Below are positions 8,900 to 17,880 of a stretch of 64,000 nt of DNA, piece after piece. Position numbers and translations under genes: made by a program. This DNA is from JAKACA01 sp963735115 (lineage in GTDB: Bacteria; Actinomycetota; Acidimicrobiia; Acidimicrobiales; Bog-793): assembly GCA_963735115.1 (NCBI GenBank), contig CAVTJR010000001.1:558001-622000 (forward strand). The letters run 5' to 3'. Numbering within the stretch: position 1 is the stretch's first letter; each line of letters starts with the position of its first letter. The notes under the pieces are model-generated. The model saw nothing but the letters and a program-made list of their open reading frames with translations. It was not told the origin of the DNA and did no database searches.

Positions 8900-9489
8900 G
8901 CCGGTACGACGGCAGCACCATCGCCGGTCTGCTCGTGCTCAGTTGCGTGACCGTGGCGGGTTGCAGCAGCCAGGCGGGCTCGACGACGACGACCAGCCCG
9001 ATCATCATCACGACGACGACCACGACGATACCGACGAGCACGCTGGCTCCTCGCCCGGCCGTCTACCGAACCGGCCACGTCGCCGTCAGGGCCGCCTTCC
9101 CGGGCACGCCGGTCGCTCAGACGAACCCTCCGACGCTGACGGCCCTCTTGCCGGCTCACACGAAGGTGACGTCGTGGAGCCTGGGAGATGTGGGCGCCCT
9201 CGAGGTGCATTCCTACGAGCTCGCCATGGCGACATTCCCACCCGGCTCCAGCACCGCCGACATCGACGCCTTCCTCGCAAGCTACGCCGGCAAGACCAAC
9301 ACCACGCTCTACGGCAGACCGGCCCTGCACGAGCTCAGCACCATCCCCTTCTCGAGCGGCGACCGATACTCGGGCATCACGGCCTTCTCGGTCGGGCGCG
9401 TACTCGTGCTCGCCGTCGGCTACGACGACGCCCCGGCGAACGTCAGGATCTGGCTCGCCTCGGTACAACTCGTGAGCCCCGCCCCTTAG
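8896..9489 (+). CDS. Lipoprotein with Thr-rich linker, function unknown
   Basis: A 197-residue predicted lipoprotein. A short hydrophobic signal (IAGLLVLSCVTV) ends in the lipobox VAGC at residues 20-23, followed by a Thr-rich segment of about 25 residues that may be O-glycosylated or act as a wall-spanning linker. The rest is a small alpha/beta domain without a motif I recognise. The GTG start at 8896 overlaps the meaB stop, so it may be co-expressed, but no functional link is known. Confidence 0.75.
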   Translation: MSRYDGSTIAGLLVLSCVTVAGCSSQAGSTTTTSPIIITTTTTTIPTSTLAPRPAVYRTGHVAVRAAFPGTPVAQTNPPTLTALLPAHTKVTSWSLGDVGALEVHSYELAMATFPPGSSTADIDAFLASYAGKTNTTLYGRPALHELSTIPFSSGDRYSGITAFSVGRVLVLAVGYDDAPANVRIWLASVQLVSPAP

Positions 9490-9534
9490 GAGCCGGGCGG
9501 CGTTCGCCTGCGGGCGGATTGCTACGGTCCCTGT

Positions 9535-10755
9535 ATGCCACCAACGGTTCGAACCATCGGTGCGGCGGAGTTGCCTGGCTGGGTGGCCTGTATGGGAGCC
9601 GGTTTCTTACACGACCTCGGCGAGGGGTACGCCGACTACTTGGCCGGCGAGGTCGACTTCGAGCGGACCTGGGCCGCGCTGGACGACGGACGGGTGGTCG
9701 GGACGTTGCGCTCGTTCGCCACCGAGTTCACCGTGCCGGGCCCACGAGTCGTGGCGGCGGCGGCGCTCACGAACGTCACGGTTTCGGCGACGCATCGCAG
9801 GGCGGGTCTGCTCACCCGCATGATCAGCGAGGACCTGGCGGCGGCCGCTGAGCGGGGCGAGCAGTTGGGCATCCTCATCGCCTCCGAGTACCCGATCTAT
9901 GGTCGCTTCGGATACGGACCTGCTGTGGAGAGCGCCTCGTACTCCATCGAAAGTGCGAGTGCCCGCTTCCGGCAGCCGAGCTGCGGCAGTGTCGACCACG
10001 TGGACGCCGCCACCGCCCGACGGGAGGCACCTGCCGTCTACGAGCGGTTCCGGACGTCTCAGCCGGGCTCGATCGAGCGCACTCCCTACTGGTGGGACCG
10101 CGAGCTGCGACAGGTGGAGGTCCCGGGCAAGGCACCCGAGAAGAGCTTCTGGGCTCTCTACCGCTCACAGGAGGGCTCGGTGGAGGGGTACCTGCGATAC
10201 CGAGGAACGCCGAACTGGGACAACATGCGCCCGCGGCACACACTCGTCGTGGAGGAGCTGTGCTCCAGCACGAGTGCGGCCTATCAGCGGCTCTGGCAGC
10301 ACTGCTGCGACATAGATCTGACGTCCTCCATCGAGGCCGGAACGCGGAGCGTCTCGGAGCCCCTCGGCTTCCTGCTCACCGACGGGCGAGCCGTGCAACA
10401 GACGGGACGGCACGATTTCATCTGGGTGCGCCTGCTGGACGTGACGGCTTCCTTGTCGGCGCGCCGCTACCCCGTCGAAGGGCGCCTCGTCATCGAGGTG
10501 ACCGACGACCTCGGCCTTGCGAAGGGCCGGTACCTGCTCGAGGGCGGGCCCACCGGCGCCGAGTGCCGGCGGAGCCAGCAATCGGCGGACCTCACCCTGC
10601 CGGTCGAGGTCCTCGGCTCGATCTACCTCGGCGGGACGTCCGTCTCCGCCCTCGCCGAGGCGGGTCGGATCGATGAGCAGCGACCCGGCGCCCTCGCCGA
10701 GGCAGCGTCTTTGTTCAGCTCCTACAAAGCGCCCTGGTGCACGACCTGGTTCTGA
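9535..10755 (+). CDS. Eis-like GNAT family N-acetyltransferase
   Basis: A 406-residue protein with the Eis architecture: an N-terminal GNAT domain (NVTVSATHRRAGLLTRMI acetyl-CoA loop, then IYGRFGYG), a second degenerate GNAT-like domain, and a C-terminal SCP2-like domain. It ends in a free Phe (WCTTWF), whose carboxylate acts as a base in Eis enzymes. Mycobacterial Eis acetylates aminoglycosides and proteins; the substrate here is not known. A TACGGT box at 9523-9528 sits 6 bases before the ATG, suggesting leaderless expression. Confidence 0.85.
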   Translation: MPPTVRTIGAAELPGWVACMGAGFLHDLGEGYADYLAGEVDFERTWAALDDGRVVGTLRSFATEFTVPGPRVVAAAALTNVTVSATHRRAGLLTRMISEDLAAAAERGEQLGILIASEYPIYGRFGYGPAVESASYSIESASARFRQPSCGSVDHVDAATARREAPAVYERFRTSQPGSIERTPYWWDRELRQVEVPGKAPEKSFWALYRSQEGSVEGYLRYRGTPNWDNMRPRHTLVVEELCSSTSAAYQRLWQHCCDIDLTSSIEAGTRSVSEPLGFLLTDGRAVQQTGRHDFIWVRLLDVTASLSARRYPVEGRLVIEVTDDLGLAKGRYLLEGGPTGAECRRSQQSADLTLPVEVLGSIYLGGTSVSALAEAGRIDEQRPGALAEAASLFSSYKAPWCTTWF

Positions 10756-10792
10756 GGCAGCTGGCTCACGACGGCGGGCGTATCGTTGCCCC

Positions 10793-11236
10793 GTGGCCGA
10801 TCCGATCACTCGCCCTGACCTGACGTCCCGCCCGTACGAAACCGCCGCCGAGCGCCGCATGACGGCGTCACCGGCGAGGCTCTACAGCGCCTGGACGGAG
10901 CGCTTCGACAACTGGTTCGCCGAGCCGGGAACTTTGCTCATGCGCCCCGGCGTCGACGAGGTGTTCTTCTTCGAGACTCGCTTCGAGGACGATCGCCATC
11001 CTCACTACGGGAGGTTTCTCGCCCTCGAGCAGGACCGAGGTGTCGAGATGACCTGGTTGACGGCGTCTACGGGCGGTGCCGAGACGGTCGTCCGTGTCGA
11101 CTTTCGACCTGACGGGGACGGAACCCTCGTCTTCCTGACCCATGCCGGCTTCCCCGATGCAGCCTCGCGGGACCGGCATGCCGAGGCCTGGCCGCGAGTA
11201 CTCGCACACCTCGACGACCGTCTCGCCCAGCCTTGA
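10793..11236 (+). CDS. SRPBCC (AHSA1-like) domain protein
   Basis: A protein of 147 residues built as one SRPBCC/AHSA1 domain. It shows the START-like ARLYSAWTERFDNWF opening, a central YGRFLALEQDRGVEMTW segment and a LVFLTHAGFPDA beta strand followed by the long C-terminal helix with EAWPRVLAHLDD. Such proteins bind small hydrophobic ligands or act as Hsp90 activator-like domains; no ligand can be named. The GTG at 10793 is chosen because a TATCGT box lies 6 bases upstream, the leaderless spacing seen elsewhere in this window. Confidence 0.75.
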   Translation: MADPITRPDLTSRPYETAAERRMTASPARLYSAWTERFDNWFAEPGTLLMRPGVDEVFFFETRFEDDRHPHYGRFLALEQDRGVEMTWLTASTGGAETVVRVDFRPDGDGTLVFLTHAGFPDAASRDRHAEAWPRVLAHLDDRLAQP

Positions 11237-11269
11237 GCGTCGCCGGGAGGGCACGTCGGGGCAAGGCTG

Positions 11270-12241
11270 CTAGAGCGACCGCTCCATCAACACGAAGTCC
11301 CGCTCCTGCCGCCATCGCGGCAGCCTGGCCACGGTCTCGTACCCCCGCCCCCGATAGAAACCCTCCGCCCGGCCCCCCGCCAGCACTTCCAGCCGCACTC
11401 TGGCGCAAGCCCGATCGAGGGCGTGGTGCTCGCAGGCGCGCAACAGCTGTGTTCCTACGCCCGCTCCCCGCCAGTCCGCCCCCACCATCAAGCTGCCGAG
11501 GCGGCAGAGAGCGCCCCGCACCTCTCCTTCGGCCGCGCCGGCGAGCTGACCGGCCACCCGTGCCGTGATCGCAAATGCCTCCGCTGCACGCCCTGCCGGC
11601 CCGAACCGCTGAATCGAGTACAGCTCCCAGGCGCGGCGCGACCAGTCGGCTGCGATCGGATCCAGCCGGTCGCTCAGCGACAGCTCGATCTCGACACCCC
11701 CCCTGCCGACGACGGCGGGCTCAAGGAAGGGCGCTTCGAACAGACCGGCCCATCGCCGCTCCGTCTCCGAGAACTCGAGCAGCGTGACGCCCTCGAAGAC
11801 GACGTGTGCCCGATAGCCGTCGAGCGCCGCCACCGCCGGGGCGATCCGCTCGCGGGCCATGTGCTGGTTGATGGTCACATGCGGCACGAACGGCAACTCA
11901 GGGCGCCGCGCAGGGGCGGCGAGCGGCCCGCGGCGCAGCTTCGACACGAGCACGGAGAGCGCCTCGACGACGCCCGCCTCGCCGGAAACGGCCAGGTAGC
12001 ACACGGGGTTCGCAGGCAGGAACGACGACGCCGGCCCGAGTTCGAGGGCGAGCGGCGGGAACTCGGCCGCCACCTCCCGCACGAGATCGCAGGCAGCGGG
12101 CAAGTCGTCGTCTCGGACGTTGACCGGCGGCACGAGCGTGACATGAGGGGCGATGCGGGCGACCTCCGCCGACGACAAGGCCCGGCGGAGGCCGTCGATC
12201 TCGTCGGCGGTCCGAGCCGGGACCATCAGGGCCGCCGCCAA
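11270..12241 (-). CDS. 2H phosphoesterase-like domain fused to GNAT acetyltransferase
   Basis: A 323-residue two-domain protein. The N-terminal half is a 2'-5' RNA ligase-like 2H phosphoesterase with both signature motifs, HVTLVPP (about residue 33) and HVTINQ (about 122), spaced as in the family. The C-terminal half is a GNAT domain with LMVGADWRGAGVGTQLL as the acetyl-CoA loop and FYRGRGYE near the end. The fusion could modify a nucleotide-linked or tRNA-related substrate, but this is a guess. The start is either TTG at 12241 or ATG at 12226. It lies 29 bases after atpC on the same strand, so it may be read from the atp operon. Confidence 0.75.
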   Translation of the reverse strand: MAAALMVPARTADEIDGLRRALSSAEVARIAPHVTLVPPVNVRDDDLPAACDLVREVAAEFPPLALELGPASSFLPANPVCYLAVSGEAGVVEALSVLVSKLRRGPLAAPARRPELPFVPHVTINQHMARERIAPAVAALDGYRAHVVFEGVTLLEFSETERRWAGLFEAPFLEPAVVGRGGVEIELSLSDRLDPIAADWSRRAWELYSIQRFGPAGRAAEAFAITARVAGQLAGAAEGEVRGALCRLGSLMVGADWRGAGVGTQLLRACEHHALDRACARVRLEVLAGGRAEGFYRGRGYETVARLPRWRQERDFVLMERSL

Positions 12242-12270
12242 GCGGCGGCGGGCGCGAGTCGTCGGGGGTG

Positions 12271-12813
12271 TCAGTGTGACGGCGCCGCCGTGGACGCCCC
12301 TGTGCCTTCGAGCGCCCCGGCTGCCTCGAGGCGAGCGCGCGCCCGACGGGCACGCACTTCGGGAAGGTCGGGCTGCAGGAGCGCCAGCATCGTGGGCCCC
12401 GCCAGGACCTTCTCGCCTTTGAACCCCTCGACTTCGGTCGCGGTCTCGTCAGTAGCAGGACCGCCACCCCCACCCTCGCCCTCGGCTGCCTCGGCCGCCA
12501 CGAGGGCGCGGCGGGCTCGGGCGATGTCGATCTCGCCAGCTAGCTCGGCGATACCTGCCAGTATGGTCACGCGGTTGTCGACGACGTGCACGAACCCGCC
12601 GGCCATGGCTGCCCGCACCTCTGCCGCCTCGCCGTCGCCACTTTCGGCACCCACCGCAGCGACACGGACGACGCAGATGTCGACGGCACCGACAAAATCT
12701 GTGTGGTGGGGCAGGAACATGATCTCGCCGCCCTCGGCGCGCATCACCACGAAGTCCGCCTCTCCGGAGTGAAGGACGCGCTCGGGCGTGACGAGCTCGA
12801 CATACGTCGGCAC
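12271..12813 (-). CDS. atpC: ATP synthase F1 epsilon subunit, with long linker
   Basis: The epsilon subunit binds gamma at the foot of the rotor and can inhibit ATP hydrolysis. The N-terminal beta sandwich is clear (ELVTPERVLHSGEADFVV, GEIMFLPHHTDFVG). At 180 residues it is longer than the usual 120-140. A Gly/Glu-rich linker of about 40 residues (roughly 110-150) splits the C-terminal helical hairpin, so helix one (IDIARARRALVAAEAA) and helix two (PEVRARRARARLEAA) are far apart. The GTG start at 12813 shares one base with the atpD stop TAG. It is the last atp gene of the operon. Confidence 0.92.
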   Translation of the reverse strand: MPTYVELVTPERVLHSGEADFVVMRAEGGEIMFLPHHTDFVGAVDICVVRVAAVGAESGDGEAAEVRAAMAGGFVHVVDNRVTILAGIAELAGEIDIARARRALVAAEAAEGEGGGGGPATDETATEVEGFKGEKVLAGPTMLALLQPDLPEVRARRARARLEAAGALEGTGASTAAPSH

Positions 12814-14252
12814 TAAGACATCTCCTTCGCCTTCTTGAGGACGTCGTCGACGCCGCCGACGTTCAGGAACGCCTGCTCGGGAACGTCGTCAAGGTCGCCA
12901 CCGATGAGGGCTTCGAAGGAGCGGACGGTTTCTTCGATCGGGACCGTCACACCCGGGATCGTGGTGAACACCTCGGCGACATACATCGGCTGGGAGAGGA
13001 ACCGCTGGATCTTCCGGGCCCGCGTGACCGTGATGCGATCGTCCTCGGAGAGCTCGTCGAGGCCGAGGATGGCGATGATGTCCTGTAGCTCCTTGTAGCG
13101 CTGCAGCACCTCCTGCACCCGACGGGCACAGGCGTAGTGGCGCTCGCCGACGACCTCGGGGGCAAGGATGTTGCTCGTGGAGGCCAGCGGGTCGACGGCA
13201 GGAAAAATACCGAGGGCGGCGATCTGTCGGGACAACTCGGTCGTGGCATCGAGGTGGGTGAAGGTCGTGAAGGGCGCCGGGTCCGTGTAGTCGTCGGCTG
13301 GGACGTAAACGGCCTGCAGGGAGGTGATCGAGTGACCCCGCGTCGAGGTGATCCGCTCCTGCAACTCGCCCATCTCGTCAGCGAGCGTCGGCTGGTAGCC
13401 CACGGCCGAGGGCATCCGGCCGAGCAGCGTGGAGACCTCCGATCCGGCCTGCACGAAACGGAAGATGTTGTCCACGAACAACAGCACGTCCTGGTTCTTC
13501 ACGTCCCGGAAGTACTCCGCCATCGTGAGGGCGGCGAGTGCCACCCGCAGACGGACGCCGGGTGGCTCGTCCATCTGGCCGTAGACGAGGGCGGCTTTGT
13601 CGATGACGCCCGACTCCTGCATCTCGAGCCAGAGGTCAGTGCCCTCACGCGTGCGCTCACCGACGCCGGCGAAGACCGAGACGCCACCGTGGTTCAGGGC
13701 GACACGCCGGATCATCTCGGTGATGAGCACCGTCTTGCCGACGCCGGCGCCGCCGAACAGGCCGATCTTGCCACCCTGCACGTAGGGCTCGAGGAGGTCG
13801 ATCACCTTGATGCCGGTCTCGAACATGAGGCGTTTAGGCTCGAGACTGTCGAAGTCAGGGGCGCTGCGGTGAATATCCCAATGGTCGTCGGGCTCTTCGA
13901 TGTGGTCGGTGTCGAGCGGGTCACCGGTGACGTTGAAGACGTGCCCGAGGACGGCGTCACCGACGGGCACCGAGATGCCGCGGCCGGTGTTGCGAGCCAT
14001 CGCACCGCGGCGAAGACCGTCGGTCGCCTTCAGGCAGACCGCGCGCACCCTGCCCTCGCCGATCTGCTGGGCCACTTCGGCCGGCACGACGATGGAGATG
14101 CCTTCGGCCTCGATCGTCATCTCGATCAGCTGGTTGATCTCTGGCAATGCGTGTGGGGGAAACTCGACGTCGACCACCGGTCCGGTGATGGCGACCACTC
14201 GCCCGTCCTCCAGGTGCCGCTCGGCCTCGACGGTTATGTCGGTCGTCGTCAT
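12813..14252 (-). CDS. atpD: ATP synthase F1 beta subunit
   Basis: The catalytic beta subunit of F1 (479 residues). The P-loop GGAGVGKT, the catalytic-Glu region GERTREG, LLFVDNIFRF (Walker B) and the RMPSAVGYQPTLADEMG loop are all intact. The short N-terminal extension is typical. The ATG at 14252 overlaps the end of atpG (ATGA), so translation is likely coupled. Confidence 0.97.
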   Translation of the reverse strand: MTTTDITVEAERHLEDGRVVAITGPVVDVEFPPHALPEINQLIEMTIEAEGISIVVPAEVAQQIGEGRVRAVCLKATDGLRRGAMARNTGRGISVPVGDAVLGHVFNVTGDPLDTDHIEEPDDHWDIHRSAPDFDSLEPKRLMFETGIKVIDLLEPYVQGGKIGLFGGAGVGKTVLITEMIRRVALNHGGVSVFAGVGERTREGTDLWLEMQESGVIDKAALVYGQMDEPPGVRLRVALAALTMAEYFRDVKNQDVLLFVDNIFRFVQAGSEVSTLLGRMPSAVGYQPTLADEMGELQERITSTRGHSITSLQAVYVPADDYTDPAPFTTFTHLDATTELSRQIAALGIFPAVDPLASTSNILAPEVVGERHYACARRVQEVLQRYKELQDIIAILGLDELSEDDRITVTRARKIQRFLSQPMYVAEVFTTIPGVTVPIEETVRSFEALIGGDLDDVPEQAFLNVGGVDDVLKKAKEMS

Positions 14253-15280
14253 GCGCTTCTCTCCTCGACTTGGAAGTCCAATGGTTTGGCGGCCTCGCGC
14301 CCGGCTCCCGCGCGCAAGGCCTCGGCACCGCCCACGATCTCCATGATCTCGCTCGTGATGGTGTCCTGGCGGGCCCGGTTCATGATCCGCCGGAGGTTCT
14401 TGATGAGATCGTCGGCGTTGTCGGTGGCAGCCGCCATGGCCCGCTGGCGGGCGATCTGCTCCGACGCCGACGCCTCCAGCAGGGCTCCGTACAACGCGGC
14501 TTCGGCATAGCGCGGCACGAGGAGGCCGAGAAGCTCCTCCGGGGCCGGCTCGAACTCGAAGTAACCGGCCCGGCTGCCACCTGAAGCGGCTTCCTCCTCG
14601 GGGGTGTGCGCTGTCGCCGGCTCCGCCCCGCCTGCAACTGCCACGACCGGTGGATTTGGCCCCGGTCGTGGATGTCCGCTGCCGGCCTCGGCTCCGAGCG
14701 GCGGGAGAGGAAGTATCTGACGGGTTTCCACGGTTTGAATGCCGGCGCTCACAAAGCGAGTAGACACGAGCTGCACGAGGTCGATCGCCCCGGCCATGAA
14801 CCCTGGAACGACCGTGCCGGCCAGCTCGCGGGCGTGCTCGTAGGTGGGCGCGTCCGGCATCGAGAATGGGTGTGCCACCGCGCGACCTCGGAAGCGGAAG
14901 TAGCCGATCGCCTTCTTGCCGGCGCTCGTCACCGTATAGTCACGCCCGGCCGACTCTCCCGTATTCATGAGGCGTTCGGACGCACGCAGGACGAAGGCGT
15001 TGTAGCCGCCGCACAGCCCCCGATCGGACACGATCGTGACGACGGCGATGTGCACGGGTGACTCGGGGACGCCGAGCAGGCGGGCCGGAGCCGTGCCGTC
15101 GGAGGCGACATCGGCGAGCACTCGCTCCATGCCGCGCAGGTAGGGTCGGGCGCCGGCTATACGCGCTTGGGCGCGTGACATCCGCGAGGCGGCGATGAGC
15201 TCCATCGCCCGCGTGATCTTCTTCGTCGACTCGACGCTGCGGATTCGCGTCCGCAGAATCCGCTCTTGGCCGCCGGCCAT
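14249..15280 (-). CDS. atpG: ATP synthase F1 gamma subunit, with large insertion
   Basis: The gamma subunit is the central rotor shaft. The N-terminal (RIRSVESTKKITRAMELIAASRM) and C-terminal (NADDLIKNLRRIMNRARQDTITSEIMEIVGG) helices that form the coiled coil are fully conserved, as is SDRGLCGGYN in the globular part. At 343 residues it is about 45 longer than usual. The extra sequence is a Pro/Gly/Ala/Glu-rich insertion at about residues 195-237 in the globular domain. Mycobacterial gamma has a short extra loop in a similar region that limits ATP hydrolysis. The start is 3 bases after the atpA stop. Confidence 0.95.
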   Translation of the reverse strand: MAGGQERILRTRIRSVESTKKITRAMELIAASRMSRAQARIAGARPYLRGMERVLADVASDGTAPARLLGVPESPVHIAVVTIVSDRGLCGGYNAFVLRASERLMNTGESAGRDYTVTSAGKKAIGYFRFRGRAVAHPFSMPDAPTYEHARELAGTVVPGFMAGAIDLVQLVSTRFVSAGIQTVETRQILPLPPLGAEAGSGHPRPGPNPPVVAVAGGAEPATAHTPEEEAASGGSRAGYFEFEPAPEELLGLLVPRYAEAALYGALLEASASEQIARQRAMAAATDNADDLIKNLRRIMNRARQDTITSEIMEIVGGAEALRAGAGREAAKPLDFQVEERSA

Positions 15281-15283
15281 GAG

Positions 15284-16909
15284 TTACTCCGCCTCGCCGG
15301 CCTCGGCCCCGGGAGCCGCGTCTGCCGTGGGAGCCTCGGCTCCATCGGTCTTCGGTCCGGCGGACCCTGAAGCACTGGCGGCGTCCGGCTCGTCATCGAC
15401 CTGGACGAACTGCACTTTCAGCTCCTCGATGGCCGCGTCCATGTCGGCCTCGGGCGGCAGCTGGCCGGTGTCGCGCATCTGCTGCAGCAGGTCTGCGTGG
15501 CGCGCCCGGAAGTGCCCGCGCAGCTCACGCTCGAATCGCTGCACGTCTTCAAGGGCGATGTCGTCGACATGACCGTGCGTTCCCGCGTAGATAACGACAA
15601 CCTGATCCTCAACGGCCAAGGGGTCGTTCAGCCCCTGCTTGAGGAGCTCGGTCAGTCGATAGCCGCGATCGAGCTGGGCCTGGGAAACCTTGTCGAGCTC
15701 AGAGCCGAAGGTCGCGAACGCCTCCAGCTCTCGGAACTGCGCCAAGTCGATCTTCAGCGTGCCGGCGACGGCACGCATCGCCTTGATCTGGGCGGCGCCA
15801 CCCACCCGGGAGACGGAGTTGCCGACGTTCATGGCCGGGCGTACGCCCGAGTAGAAGAGGTCTGTCTCGAGGAAGATCTGCCCGTCGGTGATGGAGATCA
15901 CGTTCGTTGGGATGTAAGCGGAGATGTCACCCGCCTTCGTCTCGATGATCGGCAGCGCCGTCAGCGAACCCCCGCCCATGGCATCGGACAGCTTCGCCGC
16001 ACGCTCGAGGAGGCGGCTGTGAAGGTAGAAGACGTCACCCGGGTAGGCCTCACGACCGGGGGGACGCCGAAGCAAGAGCGACAGCTGCCGGTAGGCCTCC
16101 GCCTGCTTCGAGAGGTCGTCGTAGATGATGAGGGCGTGCTCGCCGTGCTCCATCCAGTGCTGGCCCATGGCACAGCCGGCATAGGGGGCGAGGTATTTGA
16201 ACGGCGCCGGCTCAGAGGCCGGGGCAGCCACGACGACCGTGTACTCGAGCGCCCCGTGCTCGGCCAGGGTGGCCACGGTCTGAGCGACCGTGGATCCCTT
16301 CTGGCCGACGGCCACGTAGATGCACTTCACGTTCTGGCCGCGCTGGTTGATGATCGTGTCGACGGCGATCGTCGTCTTGCCGGTCTTCCGGTCACCGATG
16401 AGGAGCTCCCGCTGACCGCGACCGATCGGCGTCATGGCGTCGATGACCTTGATGCCGGTCTGCAGCGGCTCCTTCACGGGCTGGCGTTGCACGATGCCGG
16501 GTGCCTGGATCTCCACGCGGCGGTCTTCGGTGTTGAAGAGGGTGCCTTTGCCGTCGATGGGGTTGCCGAGCGGGTCGACGACGCGTCCGAGCAGCCCATC
16601 GCCGACGGGGACCGAGAGGATGCGACCCGTCGCCCGGACAATCTGGCCCTCGTCCAGTTTGTCGACGGGGCCGAGGACGACGGCTCCGATCGTCTCCTCG
16701 TCGAGGTTGAGGGCGAGTCCGACGGTTCCGTTCTCGAATTCGAGGAGCTCGTTGACGGAGCAGTTGGGAAGGCCGGTCACTCGGGCGATGCCGTCTCCGA
16801 CCTCAGCGATGCGACCGACCTCCTCGGCCCGCACCTCTGCGTTGTAGTCCGCCACGTGGCGGTGCAGCGCCGCCGCAATGTCGTCGGCGCTAATCGTGAG
16901 CTCTGGCAT
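15284..16909 (-). CDS. atpA: ATP synthase F1 alpha subunit
   Basis: The regulatory, nucleotide-binding alpha subunit of F1 (541 residues). The P-loop GDRKTGKT, PVGDGLLGRVVDPLGNPIDG and the SVSRVGGAAQIKAMR segment with the arginine-finger region are intact. The last 30 residues are an Ala/Glu/Gly-rich tail not needed for the fold, which is common in actinobacteria. An AGGA Shine-Dalgarno precedes the ATG. The 67-base gap after atpH is the longest gap inside the F1 part of the operon. Confidence 0.97.
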   Translation of the reverse strand: MPELTISADDIAAALHRHVADYNAEVRAEEVGRIAEVGDGIARVTGLPNCSVNELLEFENGTVGLALNLDEETIGAVVLGPVDKLDEGQIVRATGRILSVPVGDGLLGRVVDPLGNPIDGKGTLFNTEDRRVEIQAPGIVQRQPVKEPLQTGIKVIDAMTPIGRGQRELLIGDRKTGKTTIAVDTIINQRGQNVKCIYVAVGQKGSTVAQTVATLAEHGALEYTVVVAAPASEPAPFKYLAPYAGCAMGQHWMEHGEHALIIYDDLSKQAEAYRQLSLLLRRPPGREAYPGDVFYLHSRLLERAAKLSDAMGGGSLTALPIIETKAGDISAYIPTNVISITDGQIFLETDLFYSGVRPAMNVGNSVSRVGGAAQIKAMRAVAGTLKIDLAQFRELEAFATFGSELDKVSQAQLDRGYRLTELLKQGLNDPLAVEDQVVVIYAGTHGHVDDIALEDVQRFERELRGHFRARHADLLQQMRDTGQLPPEADMDAAIEELKVQFVQVDDEPDAASASGSAGPKTDGAEAPTADAAPGAEAGEAE

Positions 16910-16976
16910 GTGCTGTCCTGTGGTCCTTTTCCGTGCTTGTCGGTCGACTTGTGTTGGCGCAGTCGGGCGGTGAAGC

Positions 16977-17880
16977 TCAGGCTCGCTGCATGAGCGACTC
17001 TCGAAGCTGATCCAGCCGGTGCCTGACCGTCCCGTCGATCACGGTGTCGCCCACGCTGATGCTGACCCCACCGAGGACGGCCGGATCGATGCGGACGCGC
17101 AGTTCCACTGGTCTCCGCATGATCACCGAAAGCGCTTGCGACATCCGCTCGCGTTCGTCATCATCCAGCTCGACGGCGGCACGAACGTCAGCGATCCGCC
17201 GGCCGCGCTCCGCCGCCGCGATCTCCACGAGATAGTCGAGAGCACCGACAAAGTCACGAGACCGCCCGGATCGCAGCACATAGCCGGCCAGCCACACGGT
17301 CTCCGGCCGAACGCGATCCTTGAGAAGGTCCGCCAGCACCGCCAGCCGAAGCTCCGTCGGCACGGCGCTGTCGGACAAGACCTCGCGAAGAGGCAAGTTG
17401 TGCTCGGTGATGCGGGCGAGGCGAAACAAGTCGTCCTCGATCTCGTCCACGTCGTCAGTGTGCCGCTGCTGTTCGAAGATCCGCTCGCCGTAGCCGCGGA
17501 TGCGCTCATAGGCACCCGAGCGTCCGATTGGCGGCTCGCCGTCAGGCGGTTCGCCCGCCGTAACCAGTGAGCTGGCGATCTCAGCCATCTCGACGAGCCG
17601 CTCGACGGTCTTTGGGAGCTCGGCCGCCCGTTCGCTCAGTATGGCGAAGGTAACCGGAGACAAGGCCTCCGGAGAGATCTTGTCCATGAGGAGGTCCTCG
17701 AGGACGGCTCGGCGGATTCTGAGCTGGGATCGAGCCGTCCGTCAACACATTGCGGAGCTCTTCGGAGGCAATGAGCAAGCGCGAGAGCTCGGCGAGATCG
17801 GACGCCACCACATCGATACGTCCAACACGCTCGGCGGCATCAAAGGTGGCTTTCGCGTAGCCTCGCACGAGCTCGAGCAT
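16977..17880 (-). CDS. atpH: ATP synthase delta subunit, apparent one-base frameshift
   Basis: The delta subunit ties F1 to the peripheral stalk. The coding sequence is split over two frames. The first part (ATG at 17880) runs to LTDGSIPAQ and then goes out of frame, stopping at 17581. The second frame continues as IRRAVLEDLLMDKISPE and ends at 16977 (VGDTVIDGTVRHRLDQL). Skipping one base at about 17717-17718 joins them into a 300-residue protein of the long actinobacterial type, in which the N-terminal module (LTDGSIPAQIRRAVLEDLL) is echoed later (LSDSAVPTELRLAVLADLL). The subunit is essential for the enzyme, so a sequencing or assembly indel is the simplest explanation; a true mutation cannot be excluded. 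The start overlaps atpF (ATGA). Confidence 0.85.

Noticed and set aside
13137..14510. Long plus-strand open frame opposite atpD and atpG
   Set aside because: It is antisense to conserved atp genes and crosses a gene junction; no domain or promoter support.
15497..16993. Long plus-strand open frame opposite atpA (about 498 codons)
   Set aside because: It is the antisense shadow of a highly conserved gene in GC-rich DNA; the composition is Asp/Gly/Arg-rich with no known motif.
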